Source: Sipunculus nudus (Eukaryota > Annelida > Sipuncula > Golfingiida > Sipunculidae). From it: 64,000 bases of DNA. Shown in pieces: positions 12,185 through 26,100 of this stretch (position 1 is its first letter; the number at the start of each line of letters is the position of its first letter). The position numbers and the translations under genes were made by a program. Under the pieces are notes generated by a model. It saw only the letters and a program-made list of their open reading frames with translations. It made no database searches and was not told the origin of the DNA. The stretch spans positions 41,218,527 to 41,282,526 of the forward strand of contig CM049308.1 in NCBI GenBank assembly GCA_026874595.1. The letters are read 5' to 3'.

Positions 12185-12785
12185 GTGTGTTTATAAGGGC
12201 CTAGTGCCATTCCAGCCCTCTGATAATAGAGAGTCTACATCCATGCAGCTTACTGGCTGTCAGAGTGCTGTTACATCCTCAAGCGAGGAATGCACTTTAA
12301 GGCTCTATGAGGATGCAAATATTTTCATCATTTCTGACAACGCCTCATGGCCTACTGTACACTGTCAGTTGACATAAACTAGTATACTTTCTAACAACAC
12401 CAAACATGAGCAAGAAAAGTTCCATTTTAACTCAGCATATTGGTAAATCCCTCCGCATGTTTGTGGAATTTATGACTGCATTAATACAAGCATGGCTTGC
12501 ATGGGTTACTGGATGCAGCAAACTTGTATGTGATACAGGAAATGAACCGTTACCATAGAGACAGAGTATATGTTTTGGTTGTGAGTTCACATGTATTCTC
12601 TTGCGTTAATTCATCATTCGTTGCCAAATGTTAAGATTATTGGCTGTTAACAGCATGAATGCAACATGATGGAAGACCACTGTGATGCATTCTTTGATTG
12701 ACTAGCTTATATCACGACTCAAGTATGCTTGCCAGCCCAATTATCAGTGCCTACTGAGTCAGGTAGTCACAGCTAATTATGGCCA
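12185..12785. repeat. Dispersed intronic repeat, copy 1
   Basis: Several long blocks are shared with 18355-18717 and 19300-19375: GAGGATGCAAATATTTT, CAACACCAAACATGAGCAAG, TTAACTCAGCATATTGGTAA, GCATGGGTTACTGGATGCAG, and the tail CTCAAGTATGCTTGCCAGCC. Order and spacing are conserved. The short open frames are not conserved between copies, so it is treated as non-coding. Confidence 0.7.
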
Positions 12786-12789
12786 AGCT

Positions 12790-13292
12790 TGAATAAGCGG
12801 ATGCCCCAAGGTAGTCAGCTTGTCTGGCTGTCTGTCCATATGTTTGTCTTTCAGTATATCTGTCAAATTTGTTTCCTAATGATAACTCCAGTTTGGATTG
12901 GCATATTGATTTCAAACTTAACTTATGGCCTACCTTGAAAGCTAGAACTCATTTGATTTTGGGGTCATAAGGTCAAGGCCACAGGACCCACTTATTTAGA
13001 AAGATTGTGGATGCATTTTTAGCCAAACCTTTTAGCCATTTTCATCCCAAACCTTCCATCTTGCACATATAGCTGACCAGCCAGTAGGGGAAGAACATGA
13101 TTGATATTTGGGTCACAAGGTCAAGGTCACAGGGCCTATCCATTCACAAATTATTTTATGGATGAAAACTCTAGTTTAGGTAGAAGGGTTAGCTTCTAAT
13201 TTGATCACAGGACCCACATTTAAAAAAGTTCATAAAAATATCCTTACAGACAAATTCAGCTGAGTGTTGAGACCCCTGGGTCCCTAGTCGTT
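12790..13292 (+). repeat. Degraded family-B-like fragment with AGGTCAAGG blocks
   Basis: It contains GTCTGGCTGTCTGTCC, two GGTCA(C/T)AAGGTCAAGG blocks, and ends CAGCTGAGTGTTGAGACCCC-TGGGTCCCTAG, which resembles the family B terminus. Internal sequence is diverged from the other copies. Confidence 0.45.
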
Positions 13293-16200
13293 TCAATTTT
13301 ATGCAGAAAAATGTGGATTATCTTTGGGGAAAAAATTGTTTTATCTGAGAAGAGAAATTTCTTTGAAATCTTGAGTTGATCCAAATACTAAGGAGAGAAA
13401 GTAAATCATCAGAGAGACAAGGCATATTACCCTCAATACAAAGCATTTTTATTATAACCCTTAGTATATTCTATGGACAGGATTTTAGTCAGATGTGTGA
13501 AAAATGTTGTAATCCTTGTGATGATATTCCATGCCATTTTGAGATTTTCATTGAAATTTATATCAGGCTTTGTTGCAGATAGTACATTCACTACAGCTTC
13601 TGTTAGGTAGTGATACTGCATTTTTTATAAAGCTGAATAGAGCATTGTGCAGTATCTGTGGTCAGAACAGAGTATTTAAGGTGAAATCATCGACTGTCTT
13701 CAATTTCCAGCATCTTTTTTAGAACTTCTACAGATCATCAAGCCCTTTGCTGGATTGGGACAAGAAAGACAGAACTGGCACATAAAGCATTGACACTGAC
13801 AAGTAGATCTACTGGTTATGGCAGAGGAAGTCTTCTTTTTTTCCATTTTGAAGCACATTCTTTTCACTGAATGCCATCATAGTTCACCTTTCTCGGGTCT
13901 GTGAAGAAACATTGCTCTTTTTCATATTGACTCTTTTACAGATTTCTTTCTGGGAAGGCTTATTCTGCCTTTGGCACTGTCTTCTGTGTTTGGAAATATT
14001 TTTTGGAAAGATGATAGGAAATGGACAATAAATTTCAATATATGATGACTGAAACTCTTCTCTGTGAAAGCACATTAGTCTGAATTACCTCTACATATCA
14101 CCAACAGCCTGCTTACATGCATATCTGGATGTACTAGAGAAAATTCATCTTGGTAAATGTATAACCACGCCACTGCCTCCCCATCCCCACCACCCAAAAA
14201 CCAGTTCCCTCTCAGATTGATGTTGTATGAAATACACAATTTGCATCCCACCTGTGAAAAAAACTTGATATAGTAGAACCTTTGTGTTGAAACTGCTAAG
14301 TAAAATATCCCATTTCTGTCAGAATTCAAAACTCTAGGATCTGATGCATATTAATTAGATTATTTTACCTCATCTAAGAGGTTATATTTTTTTTTATCTT
14401 TGTTGTCTCTAAGCAGATTTACTTCTTAAACTTATCAACAGAATTTTTATCAAATTTTGTGCTGGTTAAAAATAGCATCCAAGGAACAATACCTTGATTT
14501 TTTTAAATATACTGGATGACAATAAATAATGTGTTATATTCAAAGTAATCTTTATCATTTCCTACTAAAGGTTATATCTTTTTGTTTAAATGAATCTTTG
14601 TTGCTAACTTGGGCAACATATGAGGCTTAGAAGTAATATTTGTGTTAAAGTACTGAAGTTAAATGAGTATGAGGACTTTTTTACCACATTTTGACTGCAG
14701 GAAGAGAGGTTTGAATGTTGGGGGATCAGGGAGTGGACTTTAAACATGAGAGCATCTTTCTGAAACAACAGATACAGCTGGGGTTGAGGGTTAAGGCTAA
14801 TATTGTGATACAGTTTCTGATCTTATACTCCCTGACCATGGTGTGACATCCACATACAGAAAAAAAAGGCATGGTGTTTTATGGGGCCTGTTTTGTCAAT
14901 GGCTTATTGGTGTATCTATCCATCACAGCAGATATGCTCTGCCATGCTCCAGTGTCAAACCCCTGATGAATAAACAGCCTTGAAAGCCAATATTCAGCAC
15001 TCAGGCTTTTTAAACAGCCCTGATAGAAATTCCATCCCCATTTCAATGACACCATAGTACTGGCCACATATCATTAATGGCTCATTGCAACAGTACTGGG
15101 ATTGTCCATTAGAAAAGGCTTCTCAACTTGTACTAAGGTTTCTAAGGATTGGTATATTGATAGGGATTTTACAACATTACATTAAATTCTGGATGTATCA
15201 GAACAAAATGGGATAGAAGTGAAGCTTATTTCAGATAGTAAAAATTTATTGGGATACTATTTGACTGGGGATCTTGTTTATCGAGTACATTTGCCTTGAG
15301 GGGGAAAAATGATGGATAGTTTACTTCTCATAAGGTCTTTTTTTGCCCATAAAACCTGTTAGTGATAGTGGTATTTGCCCTGGAGTCATACTGATCTTTA
15401 CAATCAAATTCTGTCACCATGTTACTTATTGGACACAGTTTATTATTTTTACGAAAATGAGGCAGGCCAATAGATTTTAAAAGAGATTTAAATCAAGATT
15501 TAAAATGCTATAACTTCTGAACTTTTCAATTTTCAAATCTTCATCTTCAAGGTCAAATCAGAAAAAATAGATATTTATTTTAAACACTTAAAAATTTTGA
15601 GGTAGTCAATATCCTTTCCTCAAATTTGGGGATGGTGGGCCCATGAAATTTGTTTATAATTAATTTAGAGTTTATCTTTTAATTTCTTATTATTAAATGA
15701 TGATATACAAGACAAAGACCACAAAAAAATCCCTCAATACACAGAGCCCTTCTGTCCAGGGCTTTTATGTGAAGCCAGTTAGCTTAGTTGTAGTGAAACA
15801 TAAATAAAAGAAGGAAATTGAGTTTGTTGGATTTTATTGTTAATAAATAACAGCAAAAGTAATGAAGGCTGTTCATCGATCAGCATATCTCTTCGAGATG
15901 TTCGGCTGTATATCGTTTACCATGAGTGCCTTGACTTCTTTGACAATCAATCTGGTAGTCACGAGGTGGTCTCAGGGATATTTGTGCTATTCAGCATGCA
16001 GACGCTATTATACCCTGTAATTGCTATCCTTTTTTCAGCAGTCAGTCACATGGCCAAGTCAAGTTCACCAAAAGAAAAACTGTCTGAACCAGGCGGTTGA
16101 AGTTGAAATTGCTTTGATATGTTAGGACCAGTGTCTGTACATGTGATATAATTGGTCTTCAGTGCGTCAATCAAGTGTGAAACTGGCCAGTCAAATAACT

Positions 16201-16770
16201 ATTTTGATTTATCAGCTGTACATTTTCTGAAAGATAAGTAATAGGTTTAAGCAGTATTGCATACAAGCTGACAATTTTATCCTTCTTTGGAAGCCTAAGT
16301 CTTTCAAAGTATTCCTTGCATGGGACATTTTTTTAACCTGTTATAAACCTAAGCTTCAGCAGCGGCACAGATCTGAGACTCATCAGAGACTGTTCATTTG
16401 AGAGCTCCCTCTTAAGGCACAGATACTTCTCTCAACATTTAAATTTGTAAAGCAGATATCTTTTCACATGACTTTCCATCTGTTAGTTTATAGCATTTGT
16501 TTATATTAAAAAAAAACAGTTTTTTTTATGAATTGTGAAATTTTATTCATTGGTGGGTATGAAGATGAAGAATGTTTATTAAGGTGATGCAAGATACATT
16601 TGTTTCTGTTGTTAAAGAATTTTTTTTCTATTGTTTAAGTATAAAAGGCCACTAGTGCTGACACCTGAGGGTAAAATTTCATACTGTTAATTTAAGCAGT
16701 AAGAGCAAGGTATCAGTTGGGTGTATAGTTGCATGTGAGTAAACACAGACCATGAGTGTCTGTTTACCGC
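13293..16770. other. NCX intron, nothing recognised
   Basis: About 3.5 kb of AT-rich DNA. The short frames have no recognisable motif, and no splice-flanked exon in NCX phase was found. Confidence 0.5.
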
Positions 16771-16779
16771 AACAAAACT

Positions 16780-18350
16780 GTGTGACCAGATGTGGTCATG
16801 TGCAACAACTCCCAAACAATAAGACTGAGTGACCAAATTCCCCCATGTGCAACAACTCCCAAACAACAAGACTGTGTGACCAGATGTCCCCATGTGCAAC
16901 AACTCCCAAACAACAAGACTGTGTGACCAGATGTCCCCATGCACAACAAAACAACAAGACTGTGACCAGATGTCCCCATGTGCAACAACTCCCAAACAAC
17001 AAGACTGGGTGACCAATTTCCCCATGTGCAACAACTCCCAAACAACAAAGACTGTGTGACCAGATGTGCCCATGTGTGACAACTCCCAAACAACAAGACT
17101 GTGTGACCAGATATCCCCATGTGCAAACTCCAAAACAACAAGACCATATGACTAGATGTCTCCATGTGCAACAACTCCCAAACAACAAGACTGTGACCAG
17201 ATGTCCCCATGTGCAACAACTCCCAAACAGCAAGACTGTGTGACCAGATGTTCCCATGTGCAACAACTCCCAAACAACAAGACTGTGTGACCAGATATCC
17301 CCATGTGCAAACTCCAAAACAACAAGACCATATGACTAGATGTCTCCATGTGCAACAACTCCCAAACAACAAGACTGTGACCAGATGTCCCCATGTGCAA
17401 CAACTCCCAAACAGCAAGACTGTGTGACCAGATGTTCCCATGTGCAACAACTCCCAAACAACAAGACTGTGTGACCAGATGTCCCCATGTGCAACACCTC
17501 CCAAACAAAAAGACTGACTAGATGTCCCCTTGTACAACAACTCCCAAACAATAAGACTGTGACCAGATGTCCCCATGTGCAACAACTCCCAAACACGAGA
17601 CTGTGTGACCAGATGTCCCCTTGTACAACAACTCCCAAACAATAAGACCATATGACTAGATGTCTCCATGTGCAACAACTCCCAAACAACAAGACTGTGA
17701 CCAGATGTCCCCATGTGCAACAACTCCCAAACAGCAAGACTGTGTGACCAGATGTCCCCATGTGCAACAACTCCCAAACAACAAGACTGTGTGACCAGAT
17801 GTTCCCATGTGCAAACTCCAAAACAATAAGACTGTGTGACCAGATGTCCCCATGTGCAAACTCCCAAACAACAAGACTGTGTGACCAGATGTCCCCATGT
17901 GCAACAACTCCCAAACAACAAGACTGTGTGTCCAGATGTCCCCTTGTGCAACAACTCCCAAACAACATGAGTGTGTGACCAGATGTCCCCTTGTGCAACA
18001 ACTCCCCAACAACAATACTGTGTGACCAGTTGTCCCCATGCGCGAGAACTCCTTTACAACAAGACTGTGTGAACAGATGTCCCCATGCGCGACAACTCCC
18101 AAACAACATGAGTGTGTGACCAGTTGTCCCCATTTGCAACAACTCCTAAACAACAAGACCATATGACCATGCAGATGTCCCCATGTGCCACAACTCCCAA
18201 ACAACAAGACTTTGTGACCAGATATCCCCATGTGCAACAACTCCAAAATAGCAAGACTGTATGACCAGATGTGCTCATGTGCAACAACTCCGAAAAAGCA
18301 AGACTGTATGATCAAATGTCTTCATGTGCAACAAATCCCAGACTGTGTGA
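16780..18350. repeat. 47-bp minisatellite
   Basis: About 33 tandem copies of a 47-bp unit containing CATGTGCAACAACTCCCAAA and CAAGACTGTGTGACCAGATG, with shorter variants lacking part of GTGTGA or CAACA. Cores sit 47 bp apart (16844, 16891). The minus strand has no stop in any of the three frames of the unit, producing an apparent 396-codon frame (17954-16764) that is only the satellite read through. A stray copy lies at 19376-19465. Confidence 0.95.
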
Positions 18351-18354
18351 CCAT

Positions 18355-18717
18355 ATGTGCCCTGGTGCCATATCACCCCTCTGACATTACGACCAGATAA
18401 CTGGCTGCCAGAGTGCCTTTACATCTAGGTCTGAGGAATGCATTATAAGGCCCAATGAGGATGCAAATATTTTTGTCATTTTTTACAACACCTCATGGCC
18501 TACAGGTACACTGTCAATTGACATAAACCAGACTAATCGTTAGCATTTTTTGTAGTGTACTTTCAAACAACACAAAACATGAGCAAGAAAAGTTCCGTTT
18601 TAACTCAGCATATTGGTAAATCTCTCCGCATGTTTGTAGAATTTATGACTGCATTAATTAATACAAGCATTGCTTGCATGGGTTACTGGATGCAGCAAAT
18701 TGCTAAACCCCTGCGCA
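18355..18717. repeat. Dispersed intronic repeat, copy 2 (left part)
   Basis: It matches copy 1 at 12185-12535 block for block, including ACATGAGCAAGAAAAGTTCC and GCATGGGTTACTGGATGCAG. Where copy 1 continues, this copy is followed by a family B element, and the remainder of the repeat (CTCAAGTAGGCTTACCAGCC) resumes at about 19318. This suggests insertion into the older repeat. Confidence 0.65.
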
Positions 18718-19275
18718 TGTTTTTAGCTCAGCTGACTGAAAGTTATCTGAGCTATAGCCATCACCCTTTGTCCCTTGTCCTTCTGGCCGTTATTCCGTCC
18801 GGCCGGCTGTTAATAGGGCACAAATCATAACAGCTAGACCTGGAATCTTCTAACTTGACATCCAGGGAGGTCCATGAAAAATCTCCTTGGAAATCTGAAA
18901 TAAGTCTCTGTTACCCATATTCTCCAAGCTATGGGTCTCGTAAGTACCTCCCAGAATAATCAACAATTTGATAGAAAAGCTTAAGTATCTGAATAACTAC
19001 TGCATTGATCACCATGATACTTTGTATGAATATTGGTCATGGAGTGTTTCATCAGTTCCTGCAAACTGGTGGTGCTGCCTGTATTTTTTTCAATTTTTAC
19101 AAATTTTTTTCTCTATTTTTGATACCTTCAAAGAAGCTGTTATCAGTAAACAGGGCACAAATCGTAACCACTTGACCTGGAATCTTCTCACTTTACATCA
19201 AAGGAGGTCCATGAAAAGTCTCCGTGGAAATTTGAAATTAGGTCTCTGTTACCCATATCCTCTGAGCTATTTGGC
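18718..19275 (+). mobile_element. Family B repeat inserted in dispersed repeat, 3' truncated
   Basis: It starts TTTTTAGCTCAGCTGACTG, followed by ATCTGAGCTATAG, CCGTCCGGCCGGCTGTTAA, GGGCACAAATCATAACAGC and two monomers of the family's 330-bp internal unit (TTGATCACCATGATACTTTG; CTGGTGGTGCTGCC). It lacks the usual TCAGCTGAGC...CATGGGTC end. Confidence 0.6.
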
Positions 19276-19375
19276 ACACTTGTACACTGCAATGCATTCC
19301 TAGATATTGCTTGTATCACAACTCAAGTAGGCTTACCAGCCCAATTATCATTGCCTACTGAGTCTGGTTGTCACG

Positions 19376-19465
19376 GCTAGATGTGCCCAAGTGCATAAAC
19401 TCCCAAACAACAAGACTGTATGAGCAGATGTGCCCATGTGCAACAACTCCAAAACAACAAGAAGC
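19376..19465. repeat. Detached copies of the 47-bp minisatellite
   Basis: Two diverged units (AACTCCCAAACAACAAGACTG and CATGTGCAACAACTCCAAAA) sit about 1 kb downstream of the main array, after the repeat's GAGTCTGGTTGTCACGGCTAG. The array and the dispersed repeat may have been one larger unit. Confidence 0.8.
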
Positions 19466-20012
19466 AACACATTAGTTGCAAGCTTTTAAAATCTTGATTT
19501 GTCAGGTTGTGCAGTATGATAATGTTTTGTGCCACTGATCATGCCTGGTGCAAGCTTTTTTCCACTCGGAACAAGGGTAACCAAACAATGTTAAGGTGAA
19601 ACATTGCAAGATTCCATAATATTAAACAAAGAGAAAACACTATTTCATGAATATTAGCAAACCTGGAAGTGAAAAGGTCCCTTTAAAATGAAGGGAAATG
19701 TAGAACGACAGCAGTGTATAGACACTCTGTAAGAGATGTAAGATCTGAGGTCATACATGATTTTGGTTTTGGGGTCTTTGTGGAGGGATGTGAGGTATAT
19801 GGTGTAGGTTAGCTGTATTAGTCATTTTACTCTCAGAGCACTATTGACAATCTTTTAGAGCATTGCTGAGGAATGTTTTCACAATTCTGTACTTCCAGAA
19901 CACCATGGACTAATGCACCATTCTCCAACTTCTGAGCCCTCTGGTTAACTTGAACACAATTTAGTACTTTAAGAGTACTTTATAAGTCATGTGTATCATT
20001 CTGTACTTTCAG

Positions 20013-20112
20013 AGCACTGTGGATAAGCTTTTGAAGAAGGCCAACATGTCATTAGTTGTTGGCACCTCCTCATGGCGAGAACAGTTCATTGAGGCCATAA
20101 CAGTCAGTTCTG
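20013..20112 (+). CDS. SLC8A: NCX exon: linker to membrane domain
   Basis: This 100-nt internal exon opens in frame 0 with STVDKLLKKANMSLVVG, then TSSWREQFIEAITVSSG. It matches the vertebrate NCX block STVDKLIKKTNLALVVGTNSWREQFIEAITVSAG, the cytosolic stretch just before the acidic segment that precedes TM6. The acceptor is TGTACTTTCAG|AG and the donor TCTG|GTGAGT. It ends after the first base of a glycine codon, and the exon at 30161 supplies the other two. It follows a 19.3-kb intron (752-20012) with no sign of further cassette exons that I could recognise; small alternatively spliced exons of the C-F type in vertebrates could be missed by eye. Confidence 0.96.
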
Positions 20113-23100
20113 GTGAGTGTATTCACAACACAAGATGCTTGGTATTTCACCGGGTATCTTACATGTCAAAATCTCCTTTCATGTAAAACTTTACAGGCAT
20201 CCAAAGCTGTCTTGGAGAATTTAAACCAACAGGAAGGCTTGTTCCCTATCTTTATTCCTTTATTATTTTCCAGATCTTTCTTAGGATTTTTTAGGATGTG
20301 TCTATAAGAGGATTTTGTAGATTATGTAAGATATATATAAGCTTATTAAGGATTGTATAAATGAGTTGAAGGAAGATTGATATGACAGGTTCTGTCTAAA
20401 TGGAAAACAAGAGAGAGAGCAAAGAGAGAGATCCAAAAGAAAAGAAGAAGAGATGGGTATTGTGACAGTAAACATATTCAAGAGAATAAAGTGATAGAAG
20501 AGTGCAAAAGACGGCAACTAATATTAACATAGACTTGAATAATGCTGGTGAAAGATGCAAGTGTAAAGTGCATTAGAAGACAGCCATAAAACATGTCTTA
20601 TAGGTAAATGAAATCGAACTTTTTACAGTATTTTAAAAAGAAATTGCAAGTGTTTATATACGGCTTGTTAAAAAAATGAAAGTCAGGTAAGTCATTCCTG
20701 TGTAATTTGTCATTCTATACCTTCAATCATGATTTTAAGTATTGCATGACTGTCTGCCCCCACAGACAATCCTCAGATTTGGATTATATAAAAACTCTCC
20801 TCCTGAAATACCTTGTCCATCTGGCAGTCCTGGTCCTTATAATGTATAAAGGACAGTGTGTGAGATAAAAATGGGTCATATTTATTACAAGACATGACTT
20901 TAAATCCAGAGCTCAAGAAGAAAAAAGAAGACTCATTGTAGCTGTTCATACAGAACTTGTTGATGACTTTTTTTCAGAATTGATCTTAGTCCTGTTAATA
21001 CAAATGTATGCAAAAGTACAAACATTTATTGTCTATCTCACATTTGCATCTATTCTCCATTTTTACAAACTTAACTAAATGTGCACATAAGCATAAATGT
21101 GCCATTTCAGAATTTCTCACATGATCAAAATTTGTTAATAAAATTAATATGTTGTAATAACACTATGATTAACAATTTAGATATCTATTAAGGATAATGT
21201 CAAATTTGTTAACATAATTAAAATGATTTTAAGACAGTTTCCATTATGTAAACAAATCATGTTATAACTGTTACTAGTTTATAATAATAAAATAACTATT
21301 TACTATATATAACTATAATAACTATTTTCTAAGTTAATATTTTTAAATAATGTTAAATAAACATGGATGGTCTATGATCCTCTTGGTGGGTCATAATGTA
21401 AATGGCACCAAGGCTGAACTGGAAAAGTGGTCTGTGATACAGCATTAACAACACTTAGTTCAACTGTATAAGTACCCTTCCATGGTGTAGTTATATAGCA
21501 GTGTGAAATGGGTTCCAGTTAAATGGCATCATCCACAAAACATGAATTTCTGTTATGCCATCATCATTTATGAATTTCCAGACTGAGGTGCCAGATTTTT
21601 ATTTCACCTGTGATCAGTTGCTATGGCGAGTCAGCTGTCCTACATTTTTCATTGACAGGTTTTTCCACCAGACTTCTCAGTATTACCGGTAGATAAAGTT
21701 CATTTTGAGCAAAATGAGATTTTGATTTATATCACGTACATTCATTACGTTGTACAAATACCCTTACCCTATTTTCACCACATGTTAAATATAACATTCA
21801 TTGATTGGTCATGTAATACAACAAAAATCAATGCAGGAAAGTGCCTCTTGCCCATACATTTTCAGGACTGTTATCTTTTAAATGTTAAATCTTTCCGTCA
21901 GATGGTTTAAGGCAAATGAAGAATTCAGTTATAAATGTGATATTCTGAACAGAAACATGCTCTTATTTCAGTGGAATCAGTGTTGTAGATTTTTTAACAT
22001 ATTTGCTTGGTAAAATGGATGTAATCTGTTTTGAATATTGGTCTTCAGATATTATTTGGAAAATGTTATAATAAAATACAGTTTATATGCATGCATGGTT
22101 GGTATTCCTTTAAATATTGGTCTAATGCCATGTACACTGAATTCTGAACCTTAAAGAGATAAAAAGCCAAATTTTATAAATTGTCGAAAGGTCAGTATTT
22201 TGACTTTTTAGCTCAGCTGACTATAAGTCATCTGAGCTATAGTCGTTGTCCTTTGTCCGTCGTCCGTCCGGCTGTCCATCCGTTAACAGGGCACGTTTTA
22301 AAACCATTGGACCTATGAATCCAAAATTTTGCATACCATTAGATGTCCCCAAAATCTCCTACCATACCGAAAATTTGGTCATTAGGACTTCGTTCCTTTG
22401 AGATATTAAGGAAAAACCTCTGTTTTCCATAAAAAAAAGCCATTGTTACACTTCAAGGCTGCCTAATATCAAAACCACTGATCTGTTTTTGATCATATTT
22501 AGTATTTATATTTTTCCATACATTTTCAATGAACATACCAAATTAGGTCAGTATTGGGTATTATTTTGAAGTTATGGGCCCAAATATAGTGATTAAAAAA
22601 TCAGGAAATATATTCACTCACCTACCATGAGAATTGGTGAAGCGTGAGACTTTTTTTCAAGAATATAATTTGTTTAATCAAGATTCAATTGTTTACCCAA
22701 AATTAGATCTGAATTTTGCAAATTTTTCAAGTTATTGGCATAAATAAAAAATCAATACCTTAAATTTTGTTCAACTTTTGCAATGGCACGTTTTTTCCCT
22801 GTAGGCACTGTTGATTTAATTTCACACCATATATTCATAAGGATTAATTCAGATGAAATCTGAAATTTCAAAGGAATAGATTGAAAAGAGTAGCTTTTAT
22901 TCAAGTTTTCATACACCATGTCAAGTGTTGTTTACATTTAGCCCACCTAGTAGTACAGCCTTTACTTGCATTATGTAACCCACCCCAGGCAGCTTGACTT
23001 GGCTCAGCTTGGCCGCTACTAGCAGGCTTTCCCTCTGCCTTGCACATCCCCCCCCCCCTAGATGGTGCATAAACTAGATGAATGTTATAATTTTCTGTAT

Positions 23101-26100
23101 TTTATTTTATTCTTGGCTATGCTACATTTTAGATTTTGTATTGTACCACCAGGGTTACAATGATTAAAGTGCACATTTAATTGTGTCCACAAAGTGGTGT
23201 ATTGCTATGAAAGTGTGGATGTTCAGTTAAGTAATTCCTTACTTCAGAAGAGTAAAAACTTCACAAGGTGTGAAATTGACTATTAATTTCCAGTAATAAA
23301 TTATAGCTGAGATAGTAATTAGCACATCGATATTGTTTGTCCCTCATTTAACCAACTGTGTGTATACTTTATTTAAAATATGTTTTTATTTTATCAAATT
23401 TACTGAAATTTTTTATTTTATTTTGGTGAATAAAATTTCTCTAAGCTTCTCATATGCTTATATAAATGAAAAACATTACAATAGAATATTTTGCATATTT
23501 TGCATTTGTTAAAAAAATTCAAACTTCAGCTGGGTGCCGTGACCCATGGGTCCCTTGTTTATTACTTTGCAATTTTATTTACTGAGAAAATGTCATAGCT
23601 TTTACTTAAAGAATTGTTAACCAGCCATTTCATGCTGAAAGGCAATTTCATTTTGCTGCAGATTTAAAAAAAAAAATTTCCCTTTTGTTGTACCCACATT
23701 TCTTTTGTGATTAACTTAGATAGAGATTGATTTATTTTGTTTCAGCCATTCAATGTAGGTGACACATGAGCCAAGTACTCCACATTTTTGACAGTCTCTG
23801 ACATGTGGCAACAAAACAGATATTTAATACATAGGCAGTCAGATACCAAAAAGATAGTATGATAATAAGAAGAAAACCATTTTTATTGGTACACATGTTT
23901 AAATGATATACACCCAGTGTGCCAAATGGACTTCTGGTACATGATGTATACATGTGAGGGATGTTAATTAAAACACCAATGCCTTCATATTGTCATACAG
24001 TATAAAGCTGATATATGAAAAAATGGGAAATATTTAAGTTCCATTGGATCAATGGCATAATTTACAGACAAACATTTGCATAAAAAAATACATATAAAAA
24101 AAAAAACATATATTGGCAATGATGTTAGATTGCTTGGATCATGAATTTACCAGGCAGTTTTGTATAATTTTTTTTCTGTTAAAAAATCATAGGGTCCAAT
24201 CCCTCTAGCTTGATTACTCATTTTGTAAAAGAACAGTTGAATTTTGTTTTATATTCTGATAATTTTATCAAGTTATGATAAATTTATTCAAAATATTTTT
24301 TTTAACAAGAGTGTGTTTTACTAATCCAGTGAAAAATTATCCCAGATCACGTTGTGAAGTATGGTTCCACACCATATATGAATCTCAAATGATCTTACCT
24401 TGCTGTTTATTTTGTAACTAACTCACAGTGCCCCCTGGTGCTTCAGGTATGAACTTCATCTGCTTTGACTCACTTGCTTGTTTGGCTCTTTTTTAAAATG
24501 TACTTGAACATATGTATCAGTCTTCACTGGCTAGCTATAGAATGATAGAGTGTTCTCTTTGTGTGTTTGCAGCATATTAGCCCTCCAGCCTGCCTGTTAG
24601 CAAAGATACAGCTGTGCTCGCACATCCCAAGTTTAAATATATATATATATATACATATACTTTATCCAGCATCATGTTTCTGTGCAGTTAGATTTTAGAG
24701 AATTTGCTGATCCGTGCACTTACAGATCAGTACAAAAGATAGCCCGATGTGACTTTTTTTTCCTAGTGTACTGTGGTTTTAATGTTCTTTTGCACAGGAA
24801 AATAAGTAGAGATTTATGTCAGCGATTAAGATTTGAGTTTTTGTCCTTTTTCTGCAGCCAGTAGATGCCGTGCTAAATATGCAGAAGCAGACTTTTGTTA
24901 GCTCAATGTGAAATTGTCCATGTGAATCAAGTTCTCTATTATATTTTCTTAGCACTCTAGAGAATAGTAAAGATTTTACTCAGTTTAGTTACATTAGTAT
25001 ACTCCGTACACTTTTCTGATCTGAAATCACTGTAGATTCATTTGACTCCAGTTTAATGTGGTCATATCGAGATATTCGTTAAAATTTAAACAGCACCCAG
25101 ACAGCACAAACCCCTCCAACAATCATTTTCCTCAAAGTCCATGTTGTAATAGTACATAAGTTCTCCTCCAGATGGCAACATCAATGGCAGTTCTAAATGC
25201 AGGGAGACTAATGTATACTGTTCTGTGAAACTTTTTAAGTGTTTCCGTATAATTTTAGGTTTAGAAGTGTAGCAGCCCATGATAAACTATTCAGTTTTGA
25301 TAAAAAAAAAATTCTTTAGTTTTCTTTTTGAATTTTCATTTTATTTTTATATAGAAGATATTTGCATCACATGAATATTTCTTTCAGAAACCTTCCAAAA
25401 AAGTATGAATGCAATATTAGCTTTTGAAAAATGCAATACCATTGTTAATCTTTATTTTTAGATATTGAAACAGGTACCGTACTGTTTGCAGGTGGCTTTA
25501 TTTAGATAAGCCAGTTCCTTTGCAAAGGTGTTTTTAAGGACCCCCCCCCCCCTTCTAAGACTCAGCACAGCGATGAGTATGGGACCACTAATAATTGAAT
25601 TTCTACTTGATAAAGTGTATCAATTGTCATTAACAACAGTTGAGTCTGTGTGAGGAAGTGTGTATTTGTTGCCAGGTATAGGTCCATTTACTTGTATTCT
25701 TTACATTACTTGACGTTGGGCACTGTTATCTGCAGCTATTGTGCCACGGATAGCACCAGCTCTTTCTTTTGCAGTGAATGTACTGATTCCTATCCCAGCA
25801 TGCAGTTTTGCAAATGGCAGCACAAAATGTAAGAGACTGGAATTTGCAGTTAGAGCTAGCTACATGAAGGCTGGTTGGTGTGTACACCACCTTTTACGTC
25901 ACCAGAGTGTTGACCGTGTTTGTCTTTTGTCACATTTACAATTTCACACACAGGCACCACGTTAAATTATTATTTCACAATGCAGATCATATGGTTGAGT
26001 AAGTATTTATATGTATTCTTAATGGCACAGAGGACATATATCTCATGCTAGTATGTGATAGTAAACTATGGCAGGGTAACATCAAAACTTGCCAACAGTG

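Noticed and set aside
16764-17954. 396-codon minus-strand frame plus several overlapping frames up to 268 codons
   Set aside because: These are read-through of the 47-bp minisatellite in different frames, with a repetitive peptide and no start or splice context.
25650-25965. Cysteine-rich short frames
   Set aside because: Overlapping frames in two phases, no acceptor/donor in the right phase, no known domain.
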